DNA of 64,000 bases from Leifsonia sp. Root227 (GCF_001428745.1 NZ_LMIO01000001.1:520818-584817), one strand, 5' to 3'; shown: positions 25,474 through 35,153, counted from the stretch's first letter. The notes: generated by a model from the sequence alone, not told the origin. Numbers and translations: made by a program.

Positions 25474-25502
25474 AACCAGGTCGGACTTATCCGGACCTGG
25501 TT
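25474..25502. terminator. Second hairpin behind the importer operon
   Basis: AACCAGGTC pairs with GACCTGGTT around a GC-containing loop, followed by TTCAATT. It may back up the preceding terminator or shield the TetR promoter. Confidence 0.5.
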
Positions 25503-25567
25503 GTTCAATTGCTTGGTGCCCACATGGAACTGCGATAGCTGGACAATCCCCAGATGGTGTTTGCGTT

Positions 25568-25587
25568 GATAACGGATTAGTGTTATC
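25568..25587. promoter_or_regulatory. TetR operator candidate
   Basis: GATAAC and GTTATC form a perfect 6-bp inverted repeat with an 8-bp spacer, centred about 19 bp before the TetR start. Size and position fit autoregulation by a TetR dimer. Confidence 0.6.
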
Positions 25588-25596
25588 GTCGATTAC

Positions 25597-26283
25597 ATGA
25601 GCACGAGAACCACCATTATCGAAGCCACAGCTGCATTGCTGGCAGCGTCGCCGAGCGGCGACATTTCCACTCGCGCAATCTGTGACGCAGCTCATGTTCA
25701 ACAACCCACTCTCTACCGCATCTTCGGAGACAAAGACGGCCTGCTCGCTGCGACAGCAGACTTTGGATTTGAGTCCTATTTGGCGGGCAAGCGTGCCGCG
25801 GTGCCGTCCGAGGATCCCGTCGCGGACCTGACCAGGGGATGGGACGCCCACACAGGCTTCGCATTGAGCCACCCAAACCTTTATCGACTCATTTTCGCGC
25901 CAGGATTGGGAACCGAGCCGAAGTCGGTCGCCGAAGCCCACGAGCTTCTCACCGAAATCCTTAAGAGGTGCGCGGAAGCGGGAAAGCTTGCCGTTCCCGT
26001 TAGCGCGGCGGCAAAGATGGTTCTGGCAGCCAACAGCGGCGTCGCGTTAGCGCTGATAACCAGACCCGAATTCTACGGGTCGGACGACGTTTCGGCTCGC
26101 GTTCGCGACGCAACAATCAAAGCGATCGTCGTAGACGGCTCTCTGCCGGCAGGCGAAGCCGCGACTTTGCAAACCGCAGCGGTGACCTTACGCGCGCTTC
26201 TCCGATCGGAAGAACCCGCGCCGTTGACGGAGGCTGAGCGGATGCTCCTCGCTGAATGGCTGGATCGCCTGGCGATTCGCTAG
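25597..26283 (+). CDS. TetR/AcrR-family regulator
   Basis: A 228-residue repressor with an N-terminal TetR helix-turn-helix (IIEATAALLAAS, then ISTRAICDAAHVQQPTLYRIFGDKDGLLAA) and an alpha-helical ligand domain. The codon use is slightly lower in GC than in the neighbouring sugar operon. It is upstream of and co-directional with two SDR genes 97 bp away, so it probably controls them together with itself. The inducer is unknown. Confidence 0.9.
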   Translation: MSTRTTIIEATAALLAASPSGDISTRAICDAAHVQQPTLYRIFGDKDGLLAATADFGFESYLAGKRAAVPSEDPVADLTRGWDAHTGFALSHPNLYRLIFAPGLGTEPKSVAEAHELLTEILKRCAEAGKLAVPVSAAAKMVLAANSGVALALITRPEFYGSDDVSARVRDATIKAIVVDGSLPAGEAATLQTAAVTLRALLRSEEPAPLTEAERMLLAEWLDRLAIR

Positions 26284-26379
26284 AAGTCCAACTCACATGA
26301 TCTCGTGTCGGGCGATCGCCCGACACGCGCCCTGGCGCGCCCAAAAGCGCGCTGCTACCAACAAGGAAGGGACACTGTT

Positions 26380-27120
26380 GTGTCGCAAACAACTAACACT
26401 CGTGTCGCGCTAGTCACCGGCGCGTCCGGTGGAATCGGTCGAACTGTAGCCGAACGCCTCGCCGCCGATGGATTGGCAATCGCCGTTCACTACGCGGGAA
26501 ACAAGGCGCGCGCCGAGGAGACGGTCAACGCGATCATGTCGAATGGCGGCCACGCATTCGCCGTTGGCGGCGACGTAGCTAACGAGAACGAGATGCAGGC
26601 AGCATTCGATACGGTCGAAGCCCAGTTCGGCGGAATTGACGTCGTCGTGAACACCGCAGGAATCATGCTCCTCGGCCCGCTTCAGCAGTTCGACCTTGAC
26701 GCCCTTGACCGCATGCACCGCACCAACATTCGTGGAACGTTCGTTGTCGACCAGCAGGCAGCGCGACGGGTTCGCGCGGGTGGCGCCATCATCAACTTCT
26801 CCACCACAGTCACGAAGCTTGCAATCCCTGGCTACGCTGCGTACGCGGCAAGCAAGGGCGCTGTGGACGCGATCACCCTCATCCTCGCGAAGGAGCTTCG
26901 CGGGCGCGACGTTACAGTCAACGCAGTTGCACCCGGTCCGACCGCCACGCCCCTCTACTTTGAAGGCAAGGACGAGACAACGATCGCTGCCGCGTCCAAA
27001 GCCGCACCGCTGGAACGTCTTGGTCAGCCCTCCGACATTGCCGAGGCTGTTTCCTTCCTCGCCGGGCCCGCACGTTGGGTCAACGGACAGGTCATCTATG
27101 TCAACGGCGGGGTGATCTGA
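26380..27120 (+). CDS. SDR oxidoreductase (classical)
   Basis: A 246-residue NAD(P)-dependent short-chain dehydrogenase. The cofactor motif TGASGGIG is near residue 14, the NAG-equivalent reads NTAG, and the catalytic YxxxK is YAASK. The C-terminus (WVNGQVIYVNGG) is usual for 3-ketoacyl reductase-like SDRs. The start is GTG 26380, preceded by GGAAGGG; longer frames reach into the intergenic region. It is two bases from the next SDR gene. Confidence 0.85.
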   Translation: MSQTTNTRVALVTGASGGIGRTVAERLAADGLAIAVHYAGNKARAEETVNAIMSNGGHAFAVGGDVANENEMQAAFDTVEAQFGGIDVVVNTAGIMLLGPLQQFDLDALDRMHRTNIRGTFVVDQQAARRVRAGGAIINFSTTVTKLAIPGYAAYAASKGAVDAITLILAKELRGRDVTVNAVAPGPTATPLYFEGKDETTIAAASKAAPLERLGQPSDIAEAVSFLAGPARWVNGQVIYVNGGVI

Positions 27121-27122
27121 GC

Positions 27123-28019
27123 ATGGCAAACATCATCGTCATCACGGGCGCCAGCAGCGGCTTCGGAGCACTGACGGCGCGCGCACTCGCAAGCGCAGGC
27201 GACACTGTTTACGCAGGAATGCGCGAGACCAAAGGGCGCAATGCGCCGCAGGTGGAAGCGGCCGCCCGGTTTGCAGCCGAGAACGGAGCCGACCTACGCG
27301 CGATCGAGCTCGATGTGAACAGCCAGGACTCCGTGGACGCAGCGCTTCGGAGTATCTTCGACACGCACGGCCGAGTTGATGTTGTCATCCACAACGCCGG
27401 ACATATGGTCACCGGGCCAGCCGAGGCTTTCACGCCCGAGCAACTCGCTCAGCTGTTCGACGTCAATGTGCTCTCTACCCAGCGGGTGAACCGGGCCGCG
27501 CTTCCAATCCTTCGGAACCAGGGCCACGGCCTTGTGGTGTGGGTCTCGAGCAGTAGCGTGAAGGGAGGCACTCCGCCCTACCTCGCGCCGTACTTTGCCG
27601 CGAAGGCGGCGATGGACTCGCTGGCCGTCAGCTACGCTGCCGAGCTTGCACGATTCGGTGTCGAGACCAGCATCGTGGTTCCCGGCTCTTTCACCTCCGG
27701 AACGAACCACTTTGCCCACAGTGGGCGTCCGGCGGACACCGCCATCGAGACCGAATACGATGCGAAGTACCCGGGTCTCATGGAGCAAGTTGGTCAAAAA
27801 CTGGCCGATCTCGCCCCGAAGGATGCGAACGCATCAATGGTCTCCGACGAGATCGCGCGGATCATCGCGCTGCCCGAAGGTACCCGCCCATACCGCGTTC
27901 ACATCGATCCCGCGAACGACGGTTCAGAGGAAGTGAGTAACGTCGCAGACCGTATTCGGGGGGAGTTTCTCGAACGGGTAGGCCTCGGAGACCTTCTTCA
28001 CGTGACGGAAAAGGCCTAA
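27123..28019 (+). CDS. SDR oxidoreductase (classical, extended C-terminus)
   Basis: A 298-residue SDR with cofactor motif TGASSGFG near residue 8, NAG in VVIHNAGHM, and a catalytic YFAAK following WVSSSS. The roughly 60-residue C-terminal extension (EGTRPYRVHIDPANDG) resembles SDRs annotated as retinol or oxidoreductase-like with NADP preference. It directly follows the SDR at 26380 in a TetR-led operon and is followed after one base by the start of a small membrane protein. Confidence 0.85.
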   Translation: MANIIVITGASSGFGALTARALASAGDTVYAGMRETKGRNAPQVEAAARFAAENGADLRAIELDVNSQDSVDAALRSIFDTHGRVDVVIHNAGHMVTGPAEAFTPEQLAQLFDVNVLSTQRVNRAALPILRNQGHGLVVWVSSSSVKGGTPPYLAPYFAAKAAMDSLAVSYAAELARFGVETSIVVPGSFTSGTNHFAHSGRPADTAIETEYDAKYPGLMEQVGQKLADLAPKDANASMVSDEIARIIALPEGTRPYRVHIDPANDGSEEVSNVADRIRGEFLERVGLGDLLHVTEKA

Positions 28020-28020
28020 C

Positions 28021-28170
28021 ATGCCGCATCGTCGCCCGGCGACGCCTGAAAGCAATGATCACGCCCCGCTGACCAAACGTCAGCGGGGCGTGATCATTGG
28101 TATCGTCGCAATTCAGTTGGTAGTTGTTCTCGCTCTCGTCGTCGCAGTCGTTCGCGGCATGCCTGGGTGA
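28021..28170 (+). CDS. Small 49-residue membrane protein with nested hairpin
   Basis: The ATG lies one base after the SDR stop, so translational coupling is likely. The protein has a basic, hydrophilic N-terminus (about 22 residues) and one strong membrane helix, GVIIGIVAIQLVVVLALVV. The gene contains a perfect 20-bp stem (28054-28098) that would normally be read as the operon terminator. Either the ORF is real and the hairpin regulates read-through, or the hairpin is the terminator and the ORF is chance. The clear membrane helix after the hairpin supports the first view. Confidence 0.5.
   Translation: MPHRRPATPESNDHAPLTKRQRGVIIGIVAIQLVVVLALVVAVVRGMPG
28054..28098. terminator. Perfect 20-bp stem-loop inside the small membrane gene
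   Basis: AATGATCACGCCCCGCTGAC pairs with its exact complement around the 5-nt loop CAAAC. There is no T-tract. It lies 35 bp after the SDR stop, the usual place for a terminator. Confidence 0.7.
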
Positions 28171-28342
28171 GGCGCACTATGCACCGGGTTGAAGGGTTCC
28201 TTTGCCGCAGGAGCAGGCGGGAAGCCCGTAGGTCACGGACTCCCCGCCTTGGTTGAGAGCTACGTCCATTACTCTCCGTGGGGCGTCTACCAATCGCCCC
28301 GTTTCGGTCGCGCTACTTAGGTTTCGCGCGCCGAAGCTTTGC

Positions 28343-28378
28343 GGGAAGACGAGCGGGGGGAACAGCGCTCGTCTTCCC
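28343..28378 (-). terminator. Terminator of the minus-strand tetritol-type operon
   Basis: GGGAAGACGAGCG pairs with CGCTCGTCTTCCC over 13 bp with a 10-nt loop, 53 bp beyond the stop of the SDR gene at 28432. Confidence 0.75.
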
Positions 28379-28431
28379 TCACCCGCGTGGGAAGGGCGTG
28401 GACTCCTTTTTTTCACACGGGTGGCTCGGCG

Positions 28432-29175
28432 TCAGACGGTTGTAAAACCGCCGTCGATTAGCACGTTCTCGCCGGTGATCATCGCGGCGTCCTTTCCGGC
28501 TAGGAATCCGATTAATGCCGCGACTTCTTCTGGCTGCGCAAACCGGCCAACCGGGATCGCAGCCTTCGCTTTTTCGCCCTTCTCCCCAGCCCATGCGGCT
28601 TTGCCGAGAGGGGTCTCGACGACGGTTGGGGACACGGCGTTGACCGTTACCCCACCGCGTGCCCATTCCAGCGAAAGGACGTGGGTCAGCCCAACAATTG
28701 CTGCCTTGCTGGCGCAGTACGCTGCGTGCTGATCAAGGCCGATGACCGCGGCTTGTGACGCGAGGTTGATGATCCTGCCATAGCCGGCTTCGAGCATCAC
28801 GCGGCCTGCCGCCTGCGCCATGTAAAAGCTGCCACTCAAATTCACGTCGATGGTTGCTTGCCAACGGCTCGCGGGCACGTCGACAGCTGGGTCAAGCAGC
28901 GCAATCCCTGCAGAGTTGACCAGAATGGTGGGCGTGCCAACCACCGCGACAGCCTCAGCGATCGACTCGGATGCGGCCGCTGGGTCTGTGAGATTCTTGA
29001 CGATTCCGTGATGCCCGCTTCCGGGCAGTTCGCTCATGAGCTCGATGACTCGCTCGCCCAGGTCAACCCCGACGACGCGAGCTCCTCGCTCCGCGAAGTG
29101 CCTGGCAACGGTGAGTCCGATCCCGCTGGCAGCGCCAGTCACGACGGCCACTGAATCTTTGAATGTCTGTTCCAT
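28432..29175 (-). CDS. SDR polyol dehydrogenase, D-threitol dehydrogenase-like
   Basis: A 247-residue short-chain dehydrogenase with TGAASGIG near residue 14, NSAG, and catalytic YCASK. It is the last gene of a minus-strand operon with an RpiB-like isomerase, a DhaK-DhaL kinase and an Rbs-type importer. That combination matches the D-threitol pathway described in Mycobacterium smegmatis: SDR oxidation to D-erythrulose, phosphorylation, then isomerisation to D-erythrose-4-phosphate. The assignment to dthD is inferred from this context; the SDR sequence alone only says polyol/ketoacyl-type. Confidence 0.8.
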   Translation of the reverse strand: MEQTFKDSVAVVTGAASGIGLTVARHFAERGARVVGVDLGERVIELMSELPGSGHHGIVKNLTDPAAASESIAEAVAVVGTPTILVNSAGIALLDPAVDVPASRWQATIDVNLSGSFYMAQAAGRVMLEAGYGRIINLASQAAVIGLDQHAAYCASKAAIVGLTHVLSLEWARGGVTVNAVSPTVVETPLGKAAWAGEKGEKAKAAIPVGRFAQPEEVAALIGFLAGKDAAMITGENVLIDGGFTTV

Positions 29176-29177
29176 TT

Positions 29178-29639
29178 CTATTCCTCATATTTCTTGATCG
29201 CGTCTACCTTTGCGGCTGACGGGCTCGAAGTGTCGAAGTGATATCCGAGCCATTCCTTGGCCAGACGTTTCGCGAGCTCGATGCCGACAACTCGCTGGCC
29301 CATGCACAGGACCTGCGCGTCGTTTGACAGGACACTGCGTTCGACGGAATACGAGTCATGTGCGGTCACAGCGCGGATGCCAGGCACCGTGTTGGCAGCG
29401 ATCGCGACACCAAGACCTGTACCGCAGACGAGAAGGGCACGATCTGCATCGCCTGCGGCGACTTGGCGGGCGGCGGTGACAGCGATGTGCGGGTAGTCAG
29501 TGTGGCCGTCGGCCGTGACGCCTACGTCCACAACCGAAGCGACCCGCGGGTCCGATTCGAGCTCCTTCTTCAGAATCTCCTTGTAGGTGAATCCTGCGTC
29601 ATCGCTACCGACGACGATTCGTAGTGGGGTGATAGTCAT
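29178..29639 (-). CDS. RpiB/LacAB-family sugar-phosphate isomerase
   Basis: A 153-residue isomerase. The catalytic cysteine is C72 in VCGTGLG, and the anion-binding pattern [12 protein letters not shown] is present. The N-terminal family motif GSDHAG reads GSDDAG here (D14 in place of His), which departs from ribose-5-phosphate isomerases and points to a specialised substrate such as a tetrulose-4-phosphate. It is 2 bp from the SDR gene and 18 bp downstream of the kinase. Function by context: erythrulose-phosphate isomerase (DerI/LerI-like). Confidence 0.82.
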   Translation of the reverse strand: MTITPLRIVVGSDDAGFTYKEILKKELESDPRVASVVDVGVTADGHTDYPHIAVTAARQVAAGDADRALLVCGTGLGVAIAANTVPGIRAVTAHDSYSVERSVLSNDAQVLCMGQRVVGIELAKRLAKEWLGYHFDTSSPSAAKVDAIKKYEE

Positions 29640-29657
29640 ATTGAGGTTTCCTTCCAG

Positions 29658-31370
29658 CTAGCGGCCGGCACGGGACGGCGTGACGATGTGCGAGAGCGAC
29701 TCGACGATCAGTGCCAGCGATGTTGCACCTGCGTCGGGCGTGCCAATGCTTTTCTCTGCGAGTGGTCGCGCCCTGCCCACCCGCGGTGTGAGCGCTGCAG
29801 TCGCTGCGGCGGCACGTGTCGCTTCGGTCGAAGCCAGCGCCCAGGCTTCGTCGAGCGGGCGCCCCTTCTCCACTTCGGTGCGCAGCACCGTGGCGAATGG
29901 TTCGAGGGCATCGACGAGGGTTTTGTCGCCTTTGCTTGCTCGTCCAAGGTCAACAATCGCGAGCGCGAACGCGTCGACGGCGTCGACGGCACTTTCGGCC
30001 GTGTAATGGTCGCGGGTGTCGGTCAGCGAGTCACCGGCTGCTTCCAGACCCGCTCCCCAGAGCACGCCTGAGGTTCCGCCTGCCTCGGCGGCCCAAGCGC
30101 GGCCAGCTCGTGCGAGTAACCACGCGGGCCCCCCGGAGCTTCCGGAAACAGCTCGGAGCGCGGCGTCGGCGCCTTTGACCATTCCACGGCCGTGGTCTCC
30201 ATCCCCGGCAATGGCGTCGATGTGGCCGAGCTCGACTTCATGGGCGTGAATGGTTTCCGAGATGGTCTGCAGTGCGGCACGAATGAGAGCGCCGACCGCG
30301 GCGCCGGCCTCAGAGGTTGCAGGTGTCTGTTCGCTCTCGCCGGTCTCCGCTGCGACGTCTGCCCGGCGCAAGCGGCCGATTTTAGCGTTGTCTTTGCGGT
30401 ATCCGGGTGCGTAAGCTTCCGCTCGCCACATGGTTTCGAGTTCGTCGCTCAACCACATCAGCGTGAGTGAGCAGCCACCCATATCCAGGCTGGTGACCAG
30501 TTCGCCGACTTCCACATCCACCGGCTCAAGACCAGCCTCGCGCAGAAGAGGGCCGATCGAGTTCCAGAGAAGGAACAGCTCCTCATACTTGGTGGTTCCC
30601 AGACCGTTCACGATCACGCCGACCCGTGAGGTGGGCGAGATAGGACCTGCGGCAAGTACTCCGTCGACCAGAATTCTGGCGAGGTCTTTTGCCGGCACGA
30701 GGGGCGCGTCGTGGATGCCGGGTTCTCCGTGAATCCCGAGCCCAACCCCCATGTGGCCTTCCGGCACCGTGAAGAGTGGCTCGTCGGATCCAGGCATCGT
30801 GCACCCGGAGAAGGCGACACCAAATGAACGCGTCGAGTTGTTTGCTTCACGTCCGACTCGTTCAACGTCGTCCAGAGTGTACCCAGCGGCCGCCGCAGCC
30901 CCCATCGCCTTGAATACGGTGAAGTCGCCGGCGATACCGCGCCTCTTTTCTTCCACCGGAGCAGACGCGACATCATCGGTCACTAGAACAATTCGGGTGT
31001 CGATTCCTTCGCGTCGGAGGCGTTCGGCGGCGATTCCGAAGTTCATGACGTCTCCGGCGTAGTTGCCGAAGGTTAGGATCACGCCACGTCCTTGATTGGC
31101 GGCCTTCGCGACTGAGTACACCTGAGCAGCGGACGGGGAAGTGAAGATGTTGCCGACGACAGCGCCGGAAGCGAAGCCGGGCCCGACCAGACCGCAAAAT
31201 GCCGGGTAGTGGCCCGAACCGCCCCCTACAACGACCGCGACAATCGGCGTCGCTCCCCGGTGCGCCACTGCGCCGCCGGGCACGCCACGGAGTCGGTCCG
31301 AGTAGAGGTCGAGAAATCCAGCGAACTGGTCTTCAGCGAATTCGGCTGGGTCGTTGTAGAGGGTAGTCAT
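29658..31370 (-). CDS. DhaK-DhaL fusion kinase, erythrulose kinase-like
   Basis: A 570-residue ATP-dependent dihydroxyacetone-kinase-family enzyme. The DhaK part (1-330) has GGGSGH (49-54) and the substrate-anchoring His in GIHGEPGI (H214). The DhaL part (about 355-565) has the Mg-ADP motif GDGDHG and GDKTLVDAL. A short Glu/Thr-rich linker joins them. Such fusions phosphorylate dihydroxyacetone or, in tetritol clusters, D- or L-erythrulose. The adjacent isomerase and SDR favour the latter. Confidence 0.85.
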   Translation of the reverse strand: MTTLYNDPAEFAEDQFAGFLDLYSDRLRGVPGGAVAHRGATPIVAVVVGGGSGHYPAFCGLVGPGFASGAVVGNIFTSPSAAQVYSVAKAANQGRGVILTFGNYAGDVMNFGIAAERLRREGIDTRIVLVTDDVASAPVEEKRRGIAGDFTVFKAMGAAAAAGYTLDDVERVGREANNSTRSFGVAFSGCTMPGSDEPLFTVPEGHMGVGLGIHGEPGIHDAPLVPAKDLARILVDGVLAAGPISPTSRVGVIVNGLGTTKYEELFLLWNSIGPLLREAGLEPVDVEVGELVTSLDMGGCSLTLMWLSDELETMWRAEAYAPGYRKDNAKIGRLRRADVAAETGESEQTPATSEAGAAVGALIRAALQTISETIHAHEVELGHIDAIAGDGDHGRGMVKGADAALRAVSGSSGGPAWLLARAGRAWAAEAGGTSGVLWGAGLEAAGDSLTDTRDHYTAESAVDAVDAFALAIVDLGRASKGDKTLVDALEPFATVLRTEVEKGRPLDEAWALASTEATRAAAATAALTPRVGRARPLAEKSIGTPDAGATSLALIVESLSHIVTPSRAGR

Positions 31371-31378
31371 TTTCTTTC

Positions 31379-32428
31379 CTATTTCTTCTGGCCCGGGAGG
31401 CCCTCGTACGCGATGCTTCCGGTTGTGAGGTTGTCGTTGACCAAAGCGGGAAGGTTCTTTAGGAACGCCTTCTGGTCGGTGACGACGTTCTTCAACGCGT
31501 CGTCGACGTTTGCTGATGTGATGGCGGGCATGACGTAGACGGGCTTGGTGTCGACCTTTTCTTTGCGGACGATTTTCGCCGCAACCGCGAGCCCAGTTGC
31601 GAGCTCGACGGTGCCGTGCTGCAAGGAAGTGCCGATCATGGTGCCGGACTTGACGGCATTCAGACCGTCTTCGATCCCATCGATGCCGACTACCTTGACG
31701 CCGCTCTGCCCGCCTTCGCGTAGGGCCTGGATGGCGCCTAGCGCCATGTCATCGTTCTGTGAGATGACTCCGTTGATTTGTCCGCCGAATGCGGATACCC
31801 AGTTGCTCATCTTGTTGACGGCTTCGTCGCGCTTCCAGTTGGCCGTGTCATGCGCGAGGACCTTGATGTCCGGGTGCTTTGCCAGGACGTTGGCGATTCC
31901 CTTTCCGCGGTTGATCTGCGGGGAGCTCCCGAGCGGTCCCTCGAGGATCACGACGTTTCCCTTACCACCAAGGGCATCGACCATTTGGTTCGCTTCCTGT
32001 TCGCCGGCAGCGACGTCGTCGGGCTGCACACTCGCGTCCAGAGCGGCGCCCGAGAGGGCTGTGTTCACATCGACGACAGGGATGTGCGCCGCCTTCGCGG
32101 CGGCAACCTGAGGCTGGAGTGAATCGGCTTGAACGGGGACGATGATGATGGCGTCGACGCCTCCGCTGACGTACTGATTCATCTGATTCGCCTGTGTTGC
32201 AACGTCGCCGCCGGCGGAGTTCCACTGCAGGTCGATGTCGTTGGCGGCGGCGTAGGCTTCCATGCCCTGTTTGCCCTGAGTAATGAACGACGACATGTCA
32301 TACACCGTGACGCCGATGGTGATGCGTTTGCCGCCAGCGCTGGGATCTCCGGCGCCGCATCCGGTTAGGCCGAGTGCGACGGCGGTAATGATGGCAGCGC
32401 CTGCGACGCTGTGCTTGCGTTTGAACAT
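31379..32428 (-). CDS. Rbs-type sugar-binding lipoprotein
   Basis: A 349-residue periplasmic-binding protein of the ribose/autoinducer type (Peripla_BP_4). Lipobox LTGC has C24. The mature start reads [25 protein letters not shown], and [11 protein letters not shown] is typical of the hinge region. The start at 32428 is set by AAGGAGAAGGA. It is in one operon with permease and ATPase upstream and the catabolic kinase downstream. The ligand is inferred to be a C4 polyol or similar. Confidence 0.9.
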   Translation of the reverse strand: MFKRKHSVAGAAIITAVALGLTGCGAGDPSAGGKRITIGVTVYDMSSFITQGKQGMEAYAAANDIDLQWNSAGGDVATQANQMNQYVSGGVDAIIIVPVQADSLQPQVAAAKAAHIPVVDVNTALSGAALDASVQPDDVAAGEQEANQMVDALGGKGNVVILEGPLGSSPQINRGKGIANVLAKHPDIKVLAHDTANWKRDEAVNKMSNWVSAFGGQINGVISQNDDMALGAIQALREGGQSGVKVVGIDGIEDGLNAVKSGTMIGTSLQHGTVELATGLAVAAKIVRKEKVDTKPVYVMPAITSANVDDALKNVVTDQKAFLKNLPALVNDNLTTGSIAYEGLPGQKK

Positions 32429-32486
32429 ATGCGTTCCTTCTCCTTTGAGGGATGTGATGCGTTGCGGACGTTGAGTGGGGAGTGAT

Positions 32487-33476
32487 TTATCTGCGGCGGG
32501 AAGCCCAAACATCGACTCCGACGGCGGCGACGATGATCACGCCCTTGATGACGTTCTGCCAGTACGCAGGAACGAGGAGGAGGTCGAGGCCGTTATTGAT
32601 CGTTTGGATGAGGAGGAGGCCGATGGCGGTGCCCCAAACTGTCCCTCGACCGCCCATCAGACTGGCCCCGCCAATCACGACAGCCGCGATTGCGTCCAGT
32701 TCGTATCCTTGACCAAGGTTTGGCGCGCCCGTGATTACTCGCGAGGAGAGCATCAGGCCGGAGATTCCAGCGAGCAGGCCGCTTATCGCGTAGACGCTGA
32801 AGAGCACTCCGCGTGAGCGGACGCCGGCGATTTCTGCCGCAAGGCGGTTGCCACCGAGTGCATAGATGCGGAGCCCGTAGCTAGTGCGCTTCATAATGAA
32901 CGCGAACGCGAGGATTGCGACGATCATTAGAAGGACTGGGATAGTGACGCCGAGAACTTGCGTGTTGGCGAAGACCCCGAACGATGCAGGAAGCCCGTTG
33001 ATGGGTGCGCCATTTCCGATTACGTAGGCGATTCCGGAGGCAAGAGTCAGCATTCCGAGTGTTGCAATGAACGGTGGCACGTTCAATCGGCTAACAACGA
33101 GGCCGTTGATGGCTCCGGCAACGATGCCGGTAACAAGTGCAGCAAGTAGCGGAATGACCGGATTGGAGCCGATGTTGGTGGCGGCCCACGCCGCCGCCAT
33201 TGCGCTTGCGGCAATGACACTTCCCACCGACAGGTCAATACCGCCCGTCAGGATCACGAGGGTCTGACCAAGCGCGATCAGTGCGAACGGTGCGGCCGCG
33301 ATGAGGATCGTTGTTAGGTTATCCGGGGTGGCGAATCGTGCGCTTCGGTAGGCGAAGAAGCCCACGATGACCAGCATGACTACGACCATGATGTGTCGGA
33401 TCAAGAAGTTCCCGACCTTGGCGTTCCAGGGGCGCGCGGTCTGCGACGCTGCGGCGTCCGCGCTCATCGAGTTCAT
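32487..33476 (-). CDS. RbsC-type permease
   Basis: A 329-residue permease of the CUT2 branched-chain/ribose type with about ten helices. Landmarks are [18 protein letters not shown] (about residues 71-88), [25 protein letters not shown] and [21 protein letters not shown]. Its ATG overlaps the ATPase stop by 4 nt, so both are translationally coupled. Confidence 0.93.
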   Translation of the reverse strand: MNSMSADAAASQTARPWNAKVGNFLIRHIMVVVMLVIVGFFAYRSARFATPDNLTTILIAAAPFALIALGQTLVILTGGIDLSVGSVIAASAMAAAWAATNIGSNPVIPLLAALVTGIVAGAINGLVVSRLNVPPFIATLGMLTLASGIAYVIGNGAPINGLPASFGVFANTQVLGVTIPVLLMIVAILAFAFIMKRTSYGLRIYALGGNRLAAEIAGVRSRGVLFSVYAISGLLAGISGLMLSSRVITGAPNLGQGYELDAIAAVVIGGASLMGGRGTVWGTAIGLLLIQTINNGLDLLLVPAYWQNVIKGVIIVAAVGVDVWASRRR

Positions 33477-35053
33477 CGGTCAATCTCCTTGGTAATGGTG
33501 GTGGGGGTTGCTTGACTAGTCGCCCGGGTGTCTTGGCCCGACGCGAGGCGGAAGATGGTGTCCTGCACCGCCGCGTCCGACAGTTGATCGCGCGCGAGCT
33601 CTGCGACGACGGCGTGGTCTCGAAGAACTAGCGCCCTGTGCGAGAGGCTGAGAATTTCAGGCATGTCGCTAGAGGCCATGAGGACTGCCATGCCAGATGC
33701 GGACAGCTCGGTGATGATCCGATAGATCTCGCTTCGCGCTCCGATGTCGACTCCGCGGGTGGGTTCGTCGAGTAGCAGGGCGTCAACCTTGCCGGTAAGC
33801 CACCGCCCAAGCACGACCTTCTGTTGATTTCCGCCGGACAGGTTCTCAAGGTTTTGTCCGAGGCCATTGCTTTTGAGTCGCATCGAGCGCATTGCCGTTT
33901 CGATCGCTTGGCGACGAGATTTGCCGCGGAGGATTCCGAAGGCGGAGAACGCACCGATGCGGGGGAGGGTGGCATTGTCGAGCACACTCATGGAGAGGAC
34001 AGCGCCAGCGCCCTTTCGATCTTCGGGAACAATTGCGATGTTGTTGTCGATCGAGGTACGTGGCCGACCATGTCTGAGCAGCCTGCCGTTGACGGTGACA
34101 GTCCCCGCAGCCGGCTTCCGGATGCCGTAAATGCATTCGATGAGTTCTGTGCGCCCTGCGCCGACTAGTCCAGCCAAGCCAACGATCTCTCCGCGACTAA
34201 CCGTGAAACTGATGGGGGCGTCGCCGTGGGAGATGACGAGGTCCCTGACGGTTAGGACGATCGCATCGTCCGCTGGCGGCAGCTCCGGAAAGAGCATGTC
34301 AAGCTCGCGGCCGATCATCGCGGTAACGATGCCGTCGTCGGTGATCTCTGTCAGAGCCGCGTCGGCAACCAGAGTGCCGTCTCGAAGGATGACGACGCGA
34401 TCCGCCATTGCGCGGATCTCCTCCATCTTGTGGGTAGTGAAGAGGATCGCGACGCCCTGGTCGCGCAATCGGCGTACGACTTCAATGAGTTGCGCCACTT
34501 CCCGCTCCGGAATGGCGCTTGTGGGCTCGTCCAGAAGCAGTACGCGTGCTCCGCGAGAGGTGGCCTTGACAATCTCGATGATCTGGCGGATACCGACCGG
34601 CAGCTTCCCCATGCGGACAGTCGGATCCAGATCGACCCCGAACTCCAGGAGGCTCTGACGCGCTTGACGAATCATCGCGCCTCTGTTCAATGTGCGCAGC
34701 GTGGTGCGTAGCTCCCGGCCGACAAAGAGATTTTCGTAGACAGTGAGTTCCGGGATCGATGCGAGCTCTTGCGGAACGATCGCGACACCGAGATCGCTCG
34801 CTGCCCGGATATTGCCTGCGGCGAGGGTTTCGCCTCGAACCTCGACGAGGCCCTCGTCCGGGCGGTACTGGCCTGAGGCGATCTTCATCAGGGTGGATTT
34901 GCCAGCGCCGTTCTCGCCTGCGAGCGCGGTGACGGTCCCCGGGAGCAGCGTCAGATCGACGCCTTTCAGAACGGGAACTCCGCCGAACGACATTCGGATG
35001 CTGGAGCAGGTGAGCATCGCGATTTCCGTATCGGCGTCGACTGCTGTGTGCAA
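33473..35053 (-). CDS. RbsA-type double ATPase
   Basis: A 526-residue CUT2 ATPase with two nucleotide domains. The first has P-loop GENGAGKST, a LLLDEPTS Walker B and the divergent signature LPVGIRQ. The second has GLVGAGRTE in place of a canonical P-loop and LSGGNQQK, as usual in RbsA. The start is TTG 35053 because AAAGGAG lies 6 bp before it; longer frames up to 35146 lack a ribosome site and run into the SorC operator. It is the first gene of the minus-strand operon. Confidence 0.9.
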   Translation of the reverse strand: MHTAVDADTEIAMLTCSSIRMSFGGVPVLKGVDLTLLPGTVTALAGENGAGKSTLMKIASGQYRPDEGLVEVRGETLAAGNIRAASDLGVAIVPQELASIPELTVYENLFVGRELRTTLRTLNRGAMIRQARQSLLEFGVDLDPTVRMGKLPVGIRQIIEIVKATSRGARVLLLDEPTSAIPEREVAQLIEVVRRLRDQGVAILFTTHKMEEIRAMADRVVILRDGTLVADAALTEITDDGIVTAMIGRELDMLFPELPPADDAIVLTVRDLVISHGDAPISFTVSRGEIVGLAGLVGAGRTELIECIYGIRKPAAGTVTVNGRLLRHGRPRTSIDNNIAIVPEDRKGAGAVLSMSVLDNATLPRIGAFSAFGILRGKSRRQAIETAMRSMRLKSNGLGQNLENLSGGNQQKVVLGRWLTGKVDALLLDEPTRGVDIGARSEIYRIITELSASGMAVLMASSDMPEILSLSHRALVLRDHAVVAELARDQLSDAAVQDTIFRLASGQDTRATSQATPTTITKEIDR

Positions 35054-35139
35054 GGCAAGCTCCTTTGCTTCAACCCGAGGCAAGGTGCGCGCTCGGTGGA
35101 CACAGGTTACGACCCCATTTCTCAAAGATGCAAACAGTG

Positions 35140-35153
35140 TGCTCATGTGAGCA
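35140..35153. promoter_or_regulatory. SorC-type operator palindrome
   Basis: TGCTCATGTGAGCA has perfect TGCTCA/TGAGCA arms and lies in the divergent promoter region. A second TGCTCA half site occurs at 35177-35182. DeoR/SorC sugar regulators often bind such paired sites. Confidence 0.6.

Noticed and set aside
35053-35146. N-terminal extension of the RbsA-type ATPase
   Set aside because: It lacks a ribosome site and overlaps the SorC operator, while TTG 35053 has AAAGGAG at good spacing.
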